Shown: in pieces, positions 9,471-18,751 of the stretch
Layout: each line of letters starts with the position of its first letter
Position numbering within the stretch: position 1 is the first letter of the stretch
Assembly (NCBI RefSeq): GCF_001975705.1
Contig: NZ_CP015091.1
Location: 186,001-250,000, forward strand
Direction: 5' to 3'
Length of the DNA stretch: 64,000 bases
Source: Salipiger abyssi
GTDB taxonomy: Bacteria > Pseudomonadota > Alphaproteobacteria > Rhodobacterales > Rhodobacteraceae
Translations under genes and position numbers: made by a program
Notes under the pieces: model-generated
The model's input: the letters and a program-made list of their open reading frames with translations, nothing else
Database searches by the model: none
Told to the model about the DNA's origin: nothing

Positions 9471-11000
9471 TCATGCGGTTTCTTTCAGGGTCAGCCCGTA
9501 CCAGTCATAGGTTTCAGCGGGCGCGTCATGTGCGCGGAATTCGGCGGCGGCCTGCGCCACGAGGCGGGCCTGCACCGCGTGGTTTGTCACCGGCGCCTTC
9601 TGCGCCGGATCGGCGGCGAGGTCGTAGAGCCGGGTCTCGTCGTCGTCAAAGCCCAGCCCGTCATTCATCGGCACGCGCTTGGCGTCGGGCAGGGCGTCGA
9701 TGGCCATCAGCGGCACGCCCCTGGTAAAGTCGAAGCCCGGCACCATGGTGGCGGTCTTCAGCTCGGCGGCGGTGAAATGCCCGGTCATGTGCTGTGGCGC
9801 GAGGGTGTATTCCTTCAGCCCCGGGGCGCGCCAGTCCACAGGGTAGTGATAGAGGACATGCCGCCCGTCGGCGATGCCCACCGGTCCGCCGAAGATGCCG
9901 AACACCGCGCTGTCCCGGACCTTGCCGGACGTGCCCGCCAGCAGCGGCGCAAGGTCATGCGCGCGCACCTCCGGCGGCAGGTCCGCGTCGTGCAGCCCCA
10001 GCAGGGTCGGCATGATGTCCGGCGTCTGGGTGACCGCAGCGCAGCGGGTGCCGGCGGCCTGCGGGGTGCGCGGATCGTGGATCATCAGCGGGATGTGGCT
10101 GATTTCCTCGTAATAGGGCATCCGGCATTTGCCCCACCAGCCATGCTCCGACAGCAGGAAGCCGTGGTCGGTGGTGACCACGAGCGCGGTGTCCTTCCAC
10201 ATGTCATGCCGGTCGAAATAATCCAGCAGACGCCCCAGATACTCGTCGCACATCGCCACCAGCGCGGCGTAATTGGCGCGGATCTCGTCCATCTCGGCCT
10301 GGTTTTCGGTGACGCGGGCGTAATAGGGCCAGTCGAGCGCGCCGCCATTGTAACCGGTGGGGAAGGCCTCGCGGAACCGCTCGGGCGCGTGGAACGGCTC
10401 GTGCGGGTCGAAACATTCCAGCATCAGCAGCCAGTCGTCCGCGTCGCGGTTGCGGTCGAGGAAATCGAAACCCGCGGCAAAGCATTTCGGCCCGGGAAAA
10501 TCGGCCTCGTCCTGCATGACCTCGCGGTTCACCATATGCTGGAACCGCTTGCTGGAGCGGTCGAGCGGATAGTGCTTCTCCGAGAATTCGCGGCGGAATT
10601 TTTCCATCGGCGGCGCCACCATCGGCACCCAGGGGTCGTATTCCTGCCCGCGGATGAACTCCCAGCTGTCGAAGCGGGTGTGAAAGCCCGCGCCGCCATC
10701 CTCGAAGTAATGCACATGATCGGTGATGAGGTGCGAATAGACGCCCTTGTCGCGCAGGCAGTCGGCAAAGGAGTTGTCGAAGGCCTCGAGCGGCCCCCAG
10801 GAGCGGTGCATGAAGTTCAGCCGCCCGGTGTGCAGATCGCGCCGCGCGGGCATGCAGGGCAGCGAGCCGGTATAATGCTGGTCGAAGCTCATCGAACGCG
10901 CGGCGAGCCGGTCGAAATTCGGCGTGGCGATGGCATCGCCGCCATAGGCGCCGAGCGCCGAGCGATTCAGGCTGTCGAAAAGCAGGAAAACTGTGCGCAT
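9471..11000 (-). CDS. Cys-type sulfatase, cytosolic
   Basis: A 509-residue alkaline-phosphatase-fold sulfatase. CMPAR with Cys49 is the formylglycine site, VTTDHGFLLSEHG is the second metal-binding segment, and CFDPHEPFHAP adds further active-site residues. The N-terminus MRTVFLLFDSLNRS is the beta strand with the metal Asp, not an export signal, so the enzyme should stay in the cytoplasm. It heads the operon with tctC, tctB and tctA and faces a LysR gene. The natural reading is that the TTT carrier brings in a sulfate ester that this enzyme hydrolyses. Confidence 0.92.
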   Translation of the reverse strand: MRTVFLLFDSLNRSALGAYGGDAIATPNFDRLAARSMSFDQHYTGSLPCMPARRDLHTGRLNFMHRSWGPLEAFDNSFADCLRDKGVYSHLITDHVHYFEDGGAGFHTRFDSWEFIRGQEYDPWVPMVAPPMEKFRREFSEKHYPLDRSSKRFQHMVNREVMQDEADFPGPKCFAAGFDFLDRNRDADDWLLMLECFDPHEPFHAPERFREAFPTGYNGGALDWPYYARVTENQAEMDEIRANYAALVAMCDEYLGRLLDYFDRHDMWKDTALVVTTDHGFLLSEHGWWGKCRMPYYEEISHIPLMIHDPRTPQAAGTRCAAVTQTPDIMPTLLGLHDADLPPEVRAHDLAPLLAGTSGKVRDSAVFGIFGGPVGIADGRHVLYHYPVDWRAPGLKEYTLAPQHMTGHFTAAELKTATMVPGFDFTRGVPLMAIDALPDAKRVPMNDGLGFDDDETRLYDLAADPAQKAPVTNHAVQARLVAQAAAEFRAHDAPAETYDWYGLTLKETA

Positions 11001-11070
11001 GGCTCCTCCGGTCCGGACGGGACCATGGACGAAACATAACGATAGTGTAAAATAGAAATGGAGCAGTTAG

Positions 11071-11089
11071 TGATACAGAAAATTTATCA
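11071..11089. promoter_or_regulatory. LysR-type dyad abutting the LysR start codon
   Basis: TGATA-N9-TATCA is a perfect 5-base dyad containing T-N11-A. Its last base is directly before the ATG of the LysR gene at 11090. Bound regulator would block its own translation start region and lies 70 bases from the divergent sulfatase start, which fits autorepression with control of the sulfatase-TTT operon. Confidence 0.55.
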
Positions 11090-11995
11090 ATGTCCTCCTA
11101 CGATGCCTTCCTGAACCGCCGGCTGCTGCATTTCCTGGCCACCGCCGATGCGGGCAATATCCACCGCGCCGCCGAGACGCTGGGCCTGTCGCAACCGGCG
11201 CTGACAGTCAGCCTGCGCAATCTCGAACAGGACATCGACGCGACGCTTTTCGAGCGCTCGGTCAAGGGGGTTACGCTGACCCCGGCGGGAGAGCTGTTCT
11301 ACCGCCACGCGGGCGCGCTGCGCACCGCCTCGCGTCAGGCGCAGGAGGAACTGAAGGCGCTGCGCATCGGCGCGGGGGTGGCCTGGTCGGCGACGGTGCT
11401 GCCGCAGGTGCTGCGCGACATGCGGCGGGATTATCCCGACCTTGCCATCGACCTGCTGACCGGAGTGGGCGACCAACTCGCCATGCAGTTCGCCGAAGGG
11501 CGCATCGACCTGCTTCTGGTGGCGGGCGGGCTGGCCGGTCACGAGCTGAGCGACGCGCGGCGCGAACAGCTTGTGACCCTGCCGATGCGGCTGGTCGTGT
11601 CGCATGATCACCCGCTGGTGGGGCAGGGGCTGGTCGGTGTCCGGCAGCTCGCGGGCTATGACTGGGTGGGCTTTTACGACGACGACAGCTTTGTGCAGTT
11701 GGCGGCGCTGCTGACCGCGCGCCACGGGCTGGCGCCGCCGCGCATGGCGATGCGGGCGAATTCGGTCGCCGCGCTCAGCACCTTTGTGCGTGGCACGGAT
11801 GCGGTGATGGTGGTGATCTCTTCGCTGGCCTCGGCGATGCGCGACGACGACCTCGTGACGCTGCCGCTCGAAGAGCCGCTCTGGGACATGCCGGTCAGCC
11901 TGTGCTGCCGCGAGCTGGTGGCGGACCGCCCGGTGACACGGGACTTCACCGAGAGGCTGCGCCGCGCCATCCTGGCGGCGGTCGAGGGCGGTTAG
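11090..11995 (+). CDS. LysR-family transcriptional regulator
   Basis: A 301-residue LysR regulator with the helix-turn-helix NIHRAAETLGLSQPALTVSL at about residues 19-38 and a standard effector domain. No Shine-Dalgarno sequence precedes the ATG; the nearest GGAG is more than 20 bases away and a dyad ends right at the start codon, so a leaderless message is possible. The start itself fits the family, with LNRRLLHFL at residues 8-16. It is divergent from the sulfatase-tctCBA operon and overlaps the stop of the convergent FGE gene by four bases. Confidence 0.9.
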   Translation: MSSYDAFLNRRLLHFLATADAGNIHRAAETLGLSQPALTVSLRNLEQDIDATLFERSVKGVTLTPAGELFYRHAGALRTASRQAQEELKALRIGAGVAWSATVLPQVLRDMRRDYPDLAIDLLTGVGDQLAMQFAEGRIDLLLVAGGLAGHELSDARREQLVTLPMRLVVSHDHPLVGQGLVGVRQLAGYDWVGFYDDDSFVQLAALLTARHGLAPPRMAMRANSVAALSTFVRGTDAVMVVISSLASAMRDDDLVTLPLEEPLWDMPVSLCCRELVADRPVTRDFTERLRRAILAAVEGG

Positions 11996-12957
11996 CCCGC
12001 GTCACCGGCCACGCGGAACCCGCTGTTCGAGGTCGAGCTGTCGGGGTCGTTCTTCGTGCGGGAATGGACGTGGTAGCGGTCGCAATAACTGACATGGCAG
12101 AGGAACGATCCGCCGCGCTGCACCTTGCCCGTGCCGCTCTCGAGGCCCTTGGGGTTGCGCAGCGGGCCAGGGCCGGGCGCGCGCGGGCCAAACCAGTCGG
12201 CGACCCATTCCCAGACATTGCCGGTCATATTGTAGAGCCCGTAGCCGTTCGGCTCATAGGCGGTCACCGGGGCGGTGCCGACAAAGCCGTCCTCGGCGCT
12301 GTTCTCGTCGGGAAAGCGGCCCTGCCAGGTGTTCATGGCATAGGCGCCGCCGGGCACCAGCTCGTTGCCCCAGGGGAATTTCTTGTTGACCAGCCCGCCG
12401 CGTCCGGCGCGCTCCCATTCGGCTTCGCTCGGCAGGCGCAGCCCGGCCCAGCGGGTATAAGCCAGCGCGTCGTACCAGGTGATATGCGTCGCCGGGTGGT
12501 CTTCGCGGGTCGTCACATCGCTGCCGGGGCCTTCGGGCGCGGCCCAGTAGGCCCCGTCGACCTTGCGCCACCAGCGCAGGCCCGGCGGATGCTCCGGCCA
12601 GTCATCGGGGCGCGCCAGCAGCAGGTGAAAGACATAGCTCCAGCCCTCGTGCTCGGCGACCGTGCGGTATCCGCTGGCGGCCACGAAGCGGGCGAACTCT
12701 GCATTGCTGACGGCGGTCGCCGAGATGCGATACGGGTCGAGCCGCACCCGGCGGCGCGGGCTGTCGAGATCGGCGGCAAAGGTCGATTTGCGCGCCCCCA
12801 TCTCAAAGAAACCGCCGGGGATCGGGCGCAGCTCCGCAGCCAGCGCGGCCCGGGTGCTGTCATCGGCAGGGCCGATCACAAGCGCCCGGCGCAGATGCGC
12901 GTCGGTGATCTGCTCACCGCCGGCGGGGGCACAACAGGTCGGTTTTTCCTCGGACAT
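11992..12957 (-). CDS. Formylglycine-generating enzyme (sulfatase maturase)
   Basis: A 321-residue FGE/SUMF1-family protein. It converts the active-site Cys of sulfatases (C-x-P-x-R) to formylglycine using oxygen and copper. The diagnostic C-terminal segment GGSFLCHVSYCDRYHVHSR has both catalytic cysteines, Cys287 and Cys292, followed by DSSTSNSGFR. The substrate-binding core has LRLPSEAEWERAGRGG and NMTGNVWEWVADW. The N-terminus has a Cys-Cys pair (TCCAP), common in bacterial members. No signal peptide is present, matching the cytosolic sulfatases around it. It lies 107 bases after a LysR gene on the same strand and could share its transcript. Confidence 0.95.
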   Translation of the reverse strand: MSEEKPTCCAPAGGEQITDAHLRRALVIGPADDSTRAALAAELRPIPGGFFEMGARKSTFAADLDSPRRRVRLDPYRISATAVSNAEFARFVAASGYRTVAEHEGWSYVFHLLLARPDDWPEHPPGLRWWRKVDGAYWAAPEGPGSDVTTREDHPATHITWYDALAYTRWAGLRLPSEAEWERAGRGGLVNKKFPWGNELVPGGAYAMNTWQGRFPDENSAEDGFVGTAPVTAYEPNGYGLYNMTGNVWEWVADWFGPRAPGPGPLRNPKGLESGTGKVQRGGSFLCHVSYCDRYHVHSRTKNDPDSSTSNSGFRVAGDAG

Positions 12958-13029
12958 GGAAAGGCTTTCGTTCAGCAAGCAGGAGCGGTGGCTCTTATAG
13001 GAGCCCATGCGCGCCGGGCCAAGGCGGCA

Positions 13030-13046
13030 TATCCGCCCGCCGGATA
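13030..13046. promoter_or_regulatory. Dyad upstream of the FGE gene
   Basis: TATCCG-N5-CGGATA is a perfect 6-base inverted repeat in the short gap between the LysR stop and the FGE start. It may be an operator or part of a weak terminator; the sequence does not decide. Confidence 0.3.
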
Positions 13047-13064
13047 GGCGCGGCGGACCGGCCG

Positions 13065-13991
13065 TCAGGGCGTGGCTTCGGGCAGTGCGGCGCGCAGCTC
13101 GCCCACCGGTCCCCAGCGGCGCAGGCAGGAAGCGCGTGTCAGCGCCAGGAAGCGCCGCGTCACGGAGGACAGTTCGACCCGCGACAGGCAAAGAATGCCC
13201 GAAACGAAATTCGGGCTCTCGGGGTCTTCCATCAGCGGCACGAGATCGAAGCGTTGGAAGATCGGCGCCATGGTTTTGGCCGTCGAAAGCAACAGTTGCG
13301 AACCGCGCATGGTCTCCAGCGCATGCAGCATGGTGTTGCTGCGCCGCGCAAAGACCCTGCGTGTGCGCAGGGCAAGGCTGGGATCGAAGTCGTATTCGAA
13401 GCGGTGATTGATCCAATGATAATCGAGCAGATCGGCGCGCGCGATCTTCGGCCGGTCCAGCAACGGATGGGCCGCGTCGCAATAGATGTCGTAGGGTGCC
13501 TGAAGCAGCGGTTCGAAAACATAGCGCCCGGTCGCGAGGGTTTCAGGCGCGACGATACCGAACGCGAGATCGTAGTTCCGGGTTTCGATACCGCGCAGCC
13601 GCGCGTTGTGCTCCAGCAGATCCACCTGCACGGTGACCTCGGGGGCCTCGGCGGCGAAGGCGTTGACCACTTCAGGCAGCACGCCATAGCCCCAGCTGTC
13701 GCCGCAGCAGACCCGCAATGTCAGCCGCTGCTGTTCGACGAAATGGCCGATCTCCTCCTGCGCACTCTGCAAGGCCCGCACCGCTCGGCTGGCATAGAGA
13801 TAGAGCGTCCGCCCGGCTTCGGTCAGCTCCATGCCCGACCCGGTGCGGCGGAAAAGGCGCGTGCCGAAGGCGTCTTCGAGCTGCCGGATGGTGCGGGACA
13901 GCGCCGGCTGCGAGACGTTCAGCTCGTCCGCTGCGGAAGAGATGTTGCGGCGGTCCGCAACCGCAAGGAAGCGTTGGTAGTCGACGAGCAT
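13065..13991 (-). CDS. LysR-family transcriptional regulator
   Basis: A 308-residue LysR regulator. The helix-turn-helix is NISSAADELNVSQPALSRTI (about residues 16-35), and the effector domain runs to the end. It is divergent from the sugar ABC transporter operon starting at 14092, and a long T-N11-A dyad lies between them. The FGE gene lies downstream on the same strand. This makes it the likely sensor for the ABC transporter-sulfatase module. Confidence 0.92.
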   Translation of the reverse strand: MLVDYQRFLAVADRRNISSAADELNVSQPALSRTIRQLEDAFGTRLFRRTGSGMELTEAGRTLYLYASRAVRALQSAQEEIGHFVEQQRLTLRVCCGDSWGYGVLPEVVNAFAAEAPEVTVQVDLLEHNARLRGIETRNYDLAFGIVAPETLATGRYVFEPLLQAPYDIYCDAAHPLLDRPKIARADLLDYHWINHRFEYDFDPSLALRTRRVFARRSNTMLHALETMRGSQLLLSTAKTMAPIFQRFDLVPLMEDPESPNFVSGILCLSRVELSSVTRRFLALTRASCLRRWGPVGELRAALPEATP

Positions 13992-14004
13992 CGCGCGGCC
14001 TCAT

Positions 14005-14025
14005 GGTATGCGTTTTGTTGATACC
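14005..14025. promoter_or_regulatory. LysR-type operator GGTAT-N11-ATACC
   Basis: A perfect 5-base dyad with an 11-base spacer, which is exactly the T-N11-A layout of LysR boxes. It starts 14 bases from the LysR start codon and lies 67 bases before the first permease gene, in the divergent promoter region. Confidence 0.6.
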
Positions 14026-14091
14026 TTATTCGAATTTGATATTTGCGGGAAGGGGAACATTCTGCGACACCCTCCGCGAGGAGGAGGCAGT

Positions 14092-14979
14092 ATGCCCGGA
14101 AAAACCAATAGGGGTCTTTGGCCCCTTATCATGCCCACCTTTCTGGCACTGGTGGCGATCACTGTGCTACCGATCCTCGTGACGCTCGGTATCAGTTTAT
14201 TCTATGTCGATCTCACAATGCCCGGCATGACCCGCTTTGCCGGCCTCGAAAACTATTTCGAGCTTTTCCAGGATTCGCGCTTTCTCAATTCGCTGACTGT
14301 CACCGCCAAGCTGATCTTCATTCCCGTCGCGCTTCAGATCGTCATCGGGCTGCTGCTGGCGATGGTGCTCAAGGAAAAGCTGCCCGGCACCGGCTGGATG
14401 CGCATGGCTTTCCTGCTGCCAGCGGTGATCCCGCCGGCCGTCAGCGGCCTTGTCTGGAAGCTGTTCATCGTGCCAGGTGCGGGCGGTCTCAGCTATCTCG
14501 GCCATGTCATCGGCGTGGATCTGAGTCTCGATCTGCTCAGCATGCCCGGCAGCGCCCTGACACTCGTCATCGTTACCTCGGTCTGGGTCGGCACGCCCTT
14601 TGTCGCGCTTCTGATGCTCTCGGCGCTCGAAAGCCTCGGCGAAGAGCAATACGAGGCCGCCCGCATCGACGGCGCCTCGTGGTTCCAGGCGCATTGGCAC
14701 ATCTCGCTGCCCGAGATCCGCCCGGTAATCCTCACCGTCGCCGTGTTCCGCATTCTGGAGGCGCTGGCGATCTTTCCGATCATCTTCGTGCTGACCGGCG
14801 GCGGGCCTGCGGGCGCCACCGAGCCGATCAACTACTATGCCTATGTCAACGGGTTCGAATACCTGCGCGTCGACTATGCCGCCACGATCATCTTTTTCTT
14901 CTTCGTGGTGATGATGGGCATCTGCTCCCCCTTCCTGATCAATATCGCGCGCCGCGAAAGCCGCGAGGAGGCCCGCTGA
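14092..14979 (+). CDS. Sugar ABC transporter permease (MalF/UgpA type)
   Basis: A 295-residue inner-membrane permease of the CUT1 type with six predicted spans. The cytoplasmic EAA loop reads EEQYEAARIDGASWFQAHWH, the coupling site for the ATPase. GAGGAGG is just upstream of the chosen ATG; the frame is open 28 codons further back without a ribosome site. It is the first gene of an operon that continues with a second permease, a binding protein, a sulfatase, the ATPase and a dehydrogenase. The stop shares a base with the next start (TGATG). Confidence 0.93.
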   Translation: MPGKTNRGLWPLIMPTFLALVAITVLPILVTLGISLFYVDLTMPGMTRFAGLENYFELFQDSRFLNSLTVTAKLIFIPVALQIVIGLLLAMVLKEKLPGTGWMRMAFLLPAVIPPAVSGLVWKLFIVPGAGGLSYLGHVIGVDLSLDLLSMPGSALTLVIVTSVWVGTPFVALLMLSALESLGEEQYEAARIDGASWFQAHWHISLPEIRPVILTVAVFRILEALAIFPIIFVLTGGGPAGATEPINYYAYVNGFEYLRVDYAATIIFFFFVVMMGICSPFLINIARRESREEAR

Positions 14980-15797
14980 TGCTGCGCACCCGGGAAAAGA
15001 TCTTCTGCTATGTTGTCGCCTTCGCGTTCATCCTGTTCCTGCTGGCGCCGATTGTTTGGCTGCTGTCTACATCGTTCAAGGGGCAGCTCGACATCTTCGC
15101 CGACCCGCCGCGGCTGATCGCGACAGTCACACTCGACAATTATCGCGAGGTTCTGGGCGACCGGGATTTCATGCACTCGTTCCTGAACTCGATCCTGGTG
15201 TCGAGCGGCACGGTCATCCTGTCGATGATCCTGGCGCTGCCCGCCGCCTACGGGCTGTCGCGGCTCCGCTCGAAGACCAAGGTGGGGCTGCTGTCATGGG
15301 TGCTGCTGGTGCGCGCCGCGCCGGGGATGATCTATGTGATCCCTTATTTCATGGCCTTCAACGAGCTTGGGCTCATGGACACCAAGACCGGGCTTATCCT
15401 GATCAACACGGTGTTTACCGCGCCGCTGGCGATCTGGATCCTGATTTCCTTTTTCGACGGCGTGCCCGCCGAGATCGAGGAAGCCGCCTTTGTCGATGGC
15501 GCGACCCGCTGGCAGACCTTCACACGCGTGGCGCTGCCGATGGCGGCGCCGGGCATCGCCTCGGCCGCGATCCTCGTTTTCATCTTTTCGTGGAACGAGT
15601 TCCTATTCGCGCTGACCATGACCCGCTTCGAGAGCAAGACCGCCGCCGTCGCGATCCTGAACTACATGGGCTACGAGGGCACCGAATGGGGCAAGATCGC
15701 CGCCGCCGGCATCCTGATCCTGCTGCCCGTCGCCATCTTCGCAATCGGTATCCGCAAGTATTTCGTCCAGACCTCCGCCGGAGGGGTGAAGGGATGA
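14979..15797 (+). CDS. Sugar ABC transporter permease (MalG/UgpE type)
   Basis: A 272-residue permease with six predicted spans and the EAA loop EIEEAAFVDGATRWQTFTRV. It pairs with the preceding permease; the start codon overlaps the previous stop, so translation is probably coupled. GAGGAGG lies about eight bases upstream inside the previous gene. Confidence 0.93.
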   Translation: MLRTREKIFCYVVAFAFILFLLAPIVWLLSTSFKGQLDIFADPPRLIATVTLDNYREVLGDRDFMHSFLNSILVSSGTVILSMILALPAAYGLSRLRSKTKVGLLSWVLLVRAAPGMIYVIPYFMAFNELGLMDTKTGLILINTVFTAPLAIWILISFFDGVPAEIEEAAFVDGATRWQTFTRVALPMAAPGIASAAILVFIFSWNEFLFALTMTRFESKTAAVAILNYMGYEGTEWGKIAAAGILILLPVAIFAIGIRKYFVQTSAGGVKG

Positions 15798-15826
15798 CGA
15801 CGATGTTTCACCAAGGGAGGAAAACC

Positions 15827-17146
15827 ATGAAACGCTTTGTAAACAGGCTGGCGACAGGTGTCGCGCTCGCCGCGCTGACGGCAGGTGTCGCCAGTGCCCA
15901 GGACAAGCCCTATGAAGGCGTCACCCTGCGCGTGCTCAGCACCCAGCAGCCCTGGGACTCCGCCGTAGAGGCGATGATCAACGAATATGAAGAAGAGACC
16001 GGCGCGCGGGTGGTTTTCGACCTCTACGCCTTCGGGCAGGCGGTGCAGAAGGTGGGTGTCGAGCTGTCCACCGGCTCTGCGGCCTATGACGTCTTCTTCC
16101 TCGAAGCCTCGGACGTGCCGCGCTATGCCGCCGGCGGTCGCCTGGCGCCGCTGGGCGAGGCGATGGCGGCGGATGCCGCTTACGACGCGGAGGATCTGAT
16201 CGCCTCGACCCGCGAAGCCTTCACCTATGACGGTGAGATCTATGGCGTGCCCTATTTCGCCGCCACGCAGCTCTACTACTGGAACGCCGAGCAGCTTTCC
16301 GAGGCCGGTGTCGATGCGCCGCCCGCCACCTTCGAGGACATGCTCGCCATGTGCGAGACGCTGAAGGAAAAGGGCATCGCTCCCTGCACCGCGCTGCGCG
16401 GCAAACCCAACACCTCGGAGAACATCTGGTACTGGACGCAGATCATGCTGGGTGAAGGCGGCCACTGGGTCGCGGATTTCCCCAATGACATGACCCCGAC
16501 GGTCAACTCGCCCGAAGCGGTGCGTGCCGCCGAGATCTACGCCGAGCTGCTCACCGAACACGGCATTCCGGGCTCGGTTTCCGCAGGCTATGACGACGTG
16601 GTTGTCGCGATCCAGCAGGGCAACGTGCCGATGGTCGTCGAAGGCGCGCCGCTGGCGGGCCGCATTCTCGACCCCGAACTGTCCAAGGTCAGCGGCAAGC
16701 TGGGCTTTGCTCCGCCGCCGGGTGGCTCGGCCGGGCTGCAAGCGCCGTTCACCGCACAGGGCTGGGCCGTCGGCGCGGCGTCGCGCAACCTCGAAGCCGC
16801 GCAGGATTTCGTGCTCTGGGCGACCTCGAAGGAAACCGTGAAGGCGGTGACGCTGAATTCGCCCTTCGTGGCCGTGACCCGCGACTCGGTCTGGGAAGAT
16901 CCCGACTTCATCGAAGCGCATGGCTATGATTTCGGCAACGGCTCCTTCACCGAAGCCTATGCCGAGGCGCTCGCTGCCGGTGACCCGCTCTACCGCCTGC
17001 CGATCCCGGAATTCCGGTCGATGGGCGACCGCGTGGGCCTTGCCCTTCAGGAGATCGTAACCGGAGAAGCCTCTGCACAAGAGGCGCTCGACGAGGCGCA
17101 GGAGGACGTGACGCGCATCCTCAAGCGCGGCGGTTACCTCGACTGA
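15827..17146 (+). CDS. Sugar ABC transporter substrate-binding protein
   Basis: A 439-residue family-1 extracellular binding protein. The signal peptide begins MKRFVNRLATG and is cut after ASA. The mature part has the usual two-lobe pattern, with YDVFFLEASDVPRYA in the first lobe and the aromatic run QLYYWNAEQL. AGGGAGG precedes the ATG. It captures the ligand in the periplasm for the two upstream permeases. Since a sulfatase gene follows in the same operon, a sulfated sugar or a sugar moiety is the best guess for the ligand. Confidence 0.93.
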   Translation: MKRFVNRLATGVALAALTAGVASAQDKPYEGVTLRVLSTQQPWDSAVEAMINEYEEETGARVVFDLYAFGQAVQKVGVELSTGSAAYDVFFLEASDVPRYAAGGRLAPLGEAMAADAAYDAEDLIASTREAFTYDGEIYGVPYFAATQLYYWNAEQLSEAGVDAPPATFEDMLAMCETLKEKGIAPCTALRGKPNTSENIWYWTQIMLGEGGHWVADFPNDMTPTVNSPEAVRAAEIYAELLTEHGIPGSVSAGYDDVVVAIQQGNVPMVVEGAPLAGRILDPELSKVSGKLGFAPPPGGSAGLQAPFTAQGWAVGAASRNLEAAQDFVLWATSKETVKAVTLNSPFVAVTRDSVWEDPDFIEAHGYDFGNGSFTEAYAEALAAGDPLYRLPIPEFRSMGDRVGLALQEIVTGEASAQEALDEAQEDVTRILKRGGYLD

Positions 17147-17162
17147 GGCCCTGACGCGATGG

Positions 17163-17199
17163 CCGGCGGCGGCAGGTCTCTCCTCTCTGCCGCCGCCGG
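17163..17199 (+). terminator. Intercistronic hairpin after the binding-protein gene
   Basis: A 13-base perfect stem with an 11-base loop follows the binding-protein stop by 16 bases. No T run follows, so it is more likely to stabilise the upstream message or cause partial termination than to end the operon. Confidence 0.5.
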
Positions 17200-17262
17200 T
17201 CTGCTGCCGATCCGTATTCACGCCACCGCGCCAGCGGCGCGGCAACGCAAGAGCCTTGCCCG

Positions 17263-18720
17263 ATGACCCGACCCAACATTCTGTGGATCTGTACCGACCA
17301 GCAGCGCTGGGACACGATCCGGGCGCTCGGCGCCACGGCGGCGCAGACCCCGCATCTCGACCGGCTGACGGAGGAAGGCACTGCCTTTACCCGCGCCTAT
17401 TGCCAGAGCCCGATCTGCACCCCCAGCCGCAGCTCCTTCCTGACCGGCATGTACCCCGCCGCGCATCAGGTGCAGCGCAACGGCAACGCTTATTTCCCCG
17501 ACCACCTGACACTGGTGCCGCAGATCTTTCGCGATGCCGGCTACCGAACCGGGCTGATCGGCAAGCTGCATCTCTCGGCGGCGCAGAACCGGATCGAGAC
17601 GCGGCCCGAGCGCGACGGCTATGAAGAATTCTACTGGTCCCAGCACCCGGGCAACGACTGGCCCGAGGGGCACGATTATGCCGACTGGCTCGCCGAGCGC
17701 GGCCAAAGCGCGGCGGCCTTCGACGAAAGCCATGACCTCATCAGCCATCCGGTCGCCGCCGAGCATAGCCAAGTCGCCTGGGCGGCGGACCGCGCCCTGA
17801 GCTTTATCGACCGCGCCGACGGGCGGCCGTGGATGCTGACGATCAATGTCTACGATCCGCACCCGCCCTTCGATCCGCCCAAATCGTGGTATGACCGTTT
17901 CGATCCGGCGGATATGCCGCCCCCGGTCTTCGCCGAGAGCGATCTTGCGCATCACCACCGGCTGAAGGGCGTGGATCAGCAGACGCAGACGCCGGGCGAT
18001 CCGATGCGCCTGCCCGATCCGGGCGCACCGGAAGCAGCGACCCATGACAGCCCGCCCGAACGCTACGACGTGCTGGCGGTGCGCGCGGCCTATTACGCCA
18101 TGGTGGCGATGGTCGATGACATGGTCGGCCAGCTTCTCGACAGGCTCGACGCCAGCGGCCAGCGGCAGGACACGCTGATCCTCTTTATGAGCGATCACGG
18201 CGAGATGCTGGGCGATCACGGGCTGCTCTACAAGGGCTGCCGCTTCTACGAGGGGCTGGTGCATGTTCCGATGATCCTGTCGCAGCCGGGCCGGGTGCAG
18301 CAGGGCGTGAAGGCCACCGGCCTGGCCGAACTGGTCGACATTCCCGCCACGCTCTGCGACGCGGCGGGGCTCACGGTGCCCGCACAGAATCAGGGCCGCT
18401 CGCTCTGGCCGGTGCTGACCGGGCAAGCGCCCACAGACGAGATCAAGCCCTATGTGCTCTGCGAATATCACGATGCGCTGGCCTTTCCCGGCAGCACCGG
18501 CTCGCGCGGGTCGATGTATTTCGATGGGCGCCACAAGCTCGTTGTCTATCACGATCTCGAAACCGGCGAGCTTTTCGACCTTGCCGCCGATCCCGGCGAG
18601 TTGCACGACCTCTGGACCGACGAGGGCAGCGCCGGGCTGCGCGCCGAACTGGTTCTGAAACATTTCTCCGCCATGATGCGCGTCACCGGCGCGGGTCCTG
18701 AGCGCGTGGCGAATTTCTAG
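17263..18720 (+). CDS. Cys-type sulfatase, cytosolic
   Basis: A 485-residue sulfatase. CTPSR with Cys52 is the formylglycine motif, the N-terminus [17 protein letters not shown] carries the first metal ligands, and [13 protein letters not shown] is the second metal segment. There is no signal peptide. It lies inside the sugar ABC operon between the binding protein and the ATPase gene, which strongly suggests that the transporter's ligand is a sulfate ester hydrolysed after import. The length is normal for the family. Confidence 0.94.
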   Translation: MTRPNILWICTDQQRWDTIRALGATAAQTPHLDRLTEEGTAFTRAYCQSPICTPSRSSFLTGMYPAAHQVQRNGNAYFPDHLTLVPQIFRDAGYRTGLIGKLHLSAAQNRIETRPERDGYEEFYWSQHPGNDWPEGHDYADWLAERGQSAAAFDESHDLISHPVAAEHSQVAWAADRALSFIDRADGRPWMLTINVYDPHPPFDPPKSWYDRFDPADMPPPVFAESDLAHHHRLKGVDQQTQTPGDPMRLPDPGAPEAATHDSPPERYDVLAVRAAYYAMVAMVDDMVGQLLDRLDASGQRQDTLILFMSDHGEMLGDHGLLYKGCRFYEGLVHVPMILSQPGRVQQGVKATGLAELVDIPATLCDAAGLTVPAQNQGRSLWPVLTGQAPTDEIKPYVLCEYHDALAFPGSTGSRGSMYFDGRHKLVVYHDLETGELFDLAADPGELHDLWTDEGSAGLRAELVLKHFSAMMRVTGAGPERVANF

Positions 18721-18751
18721 GTCCGCCCGGACCCGGATGGAAGGAAACCCG

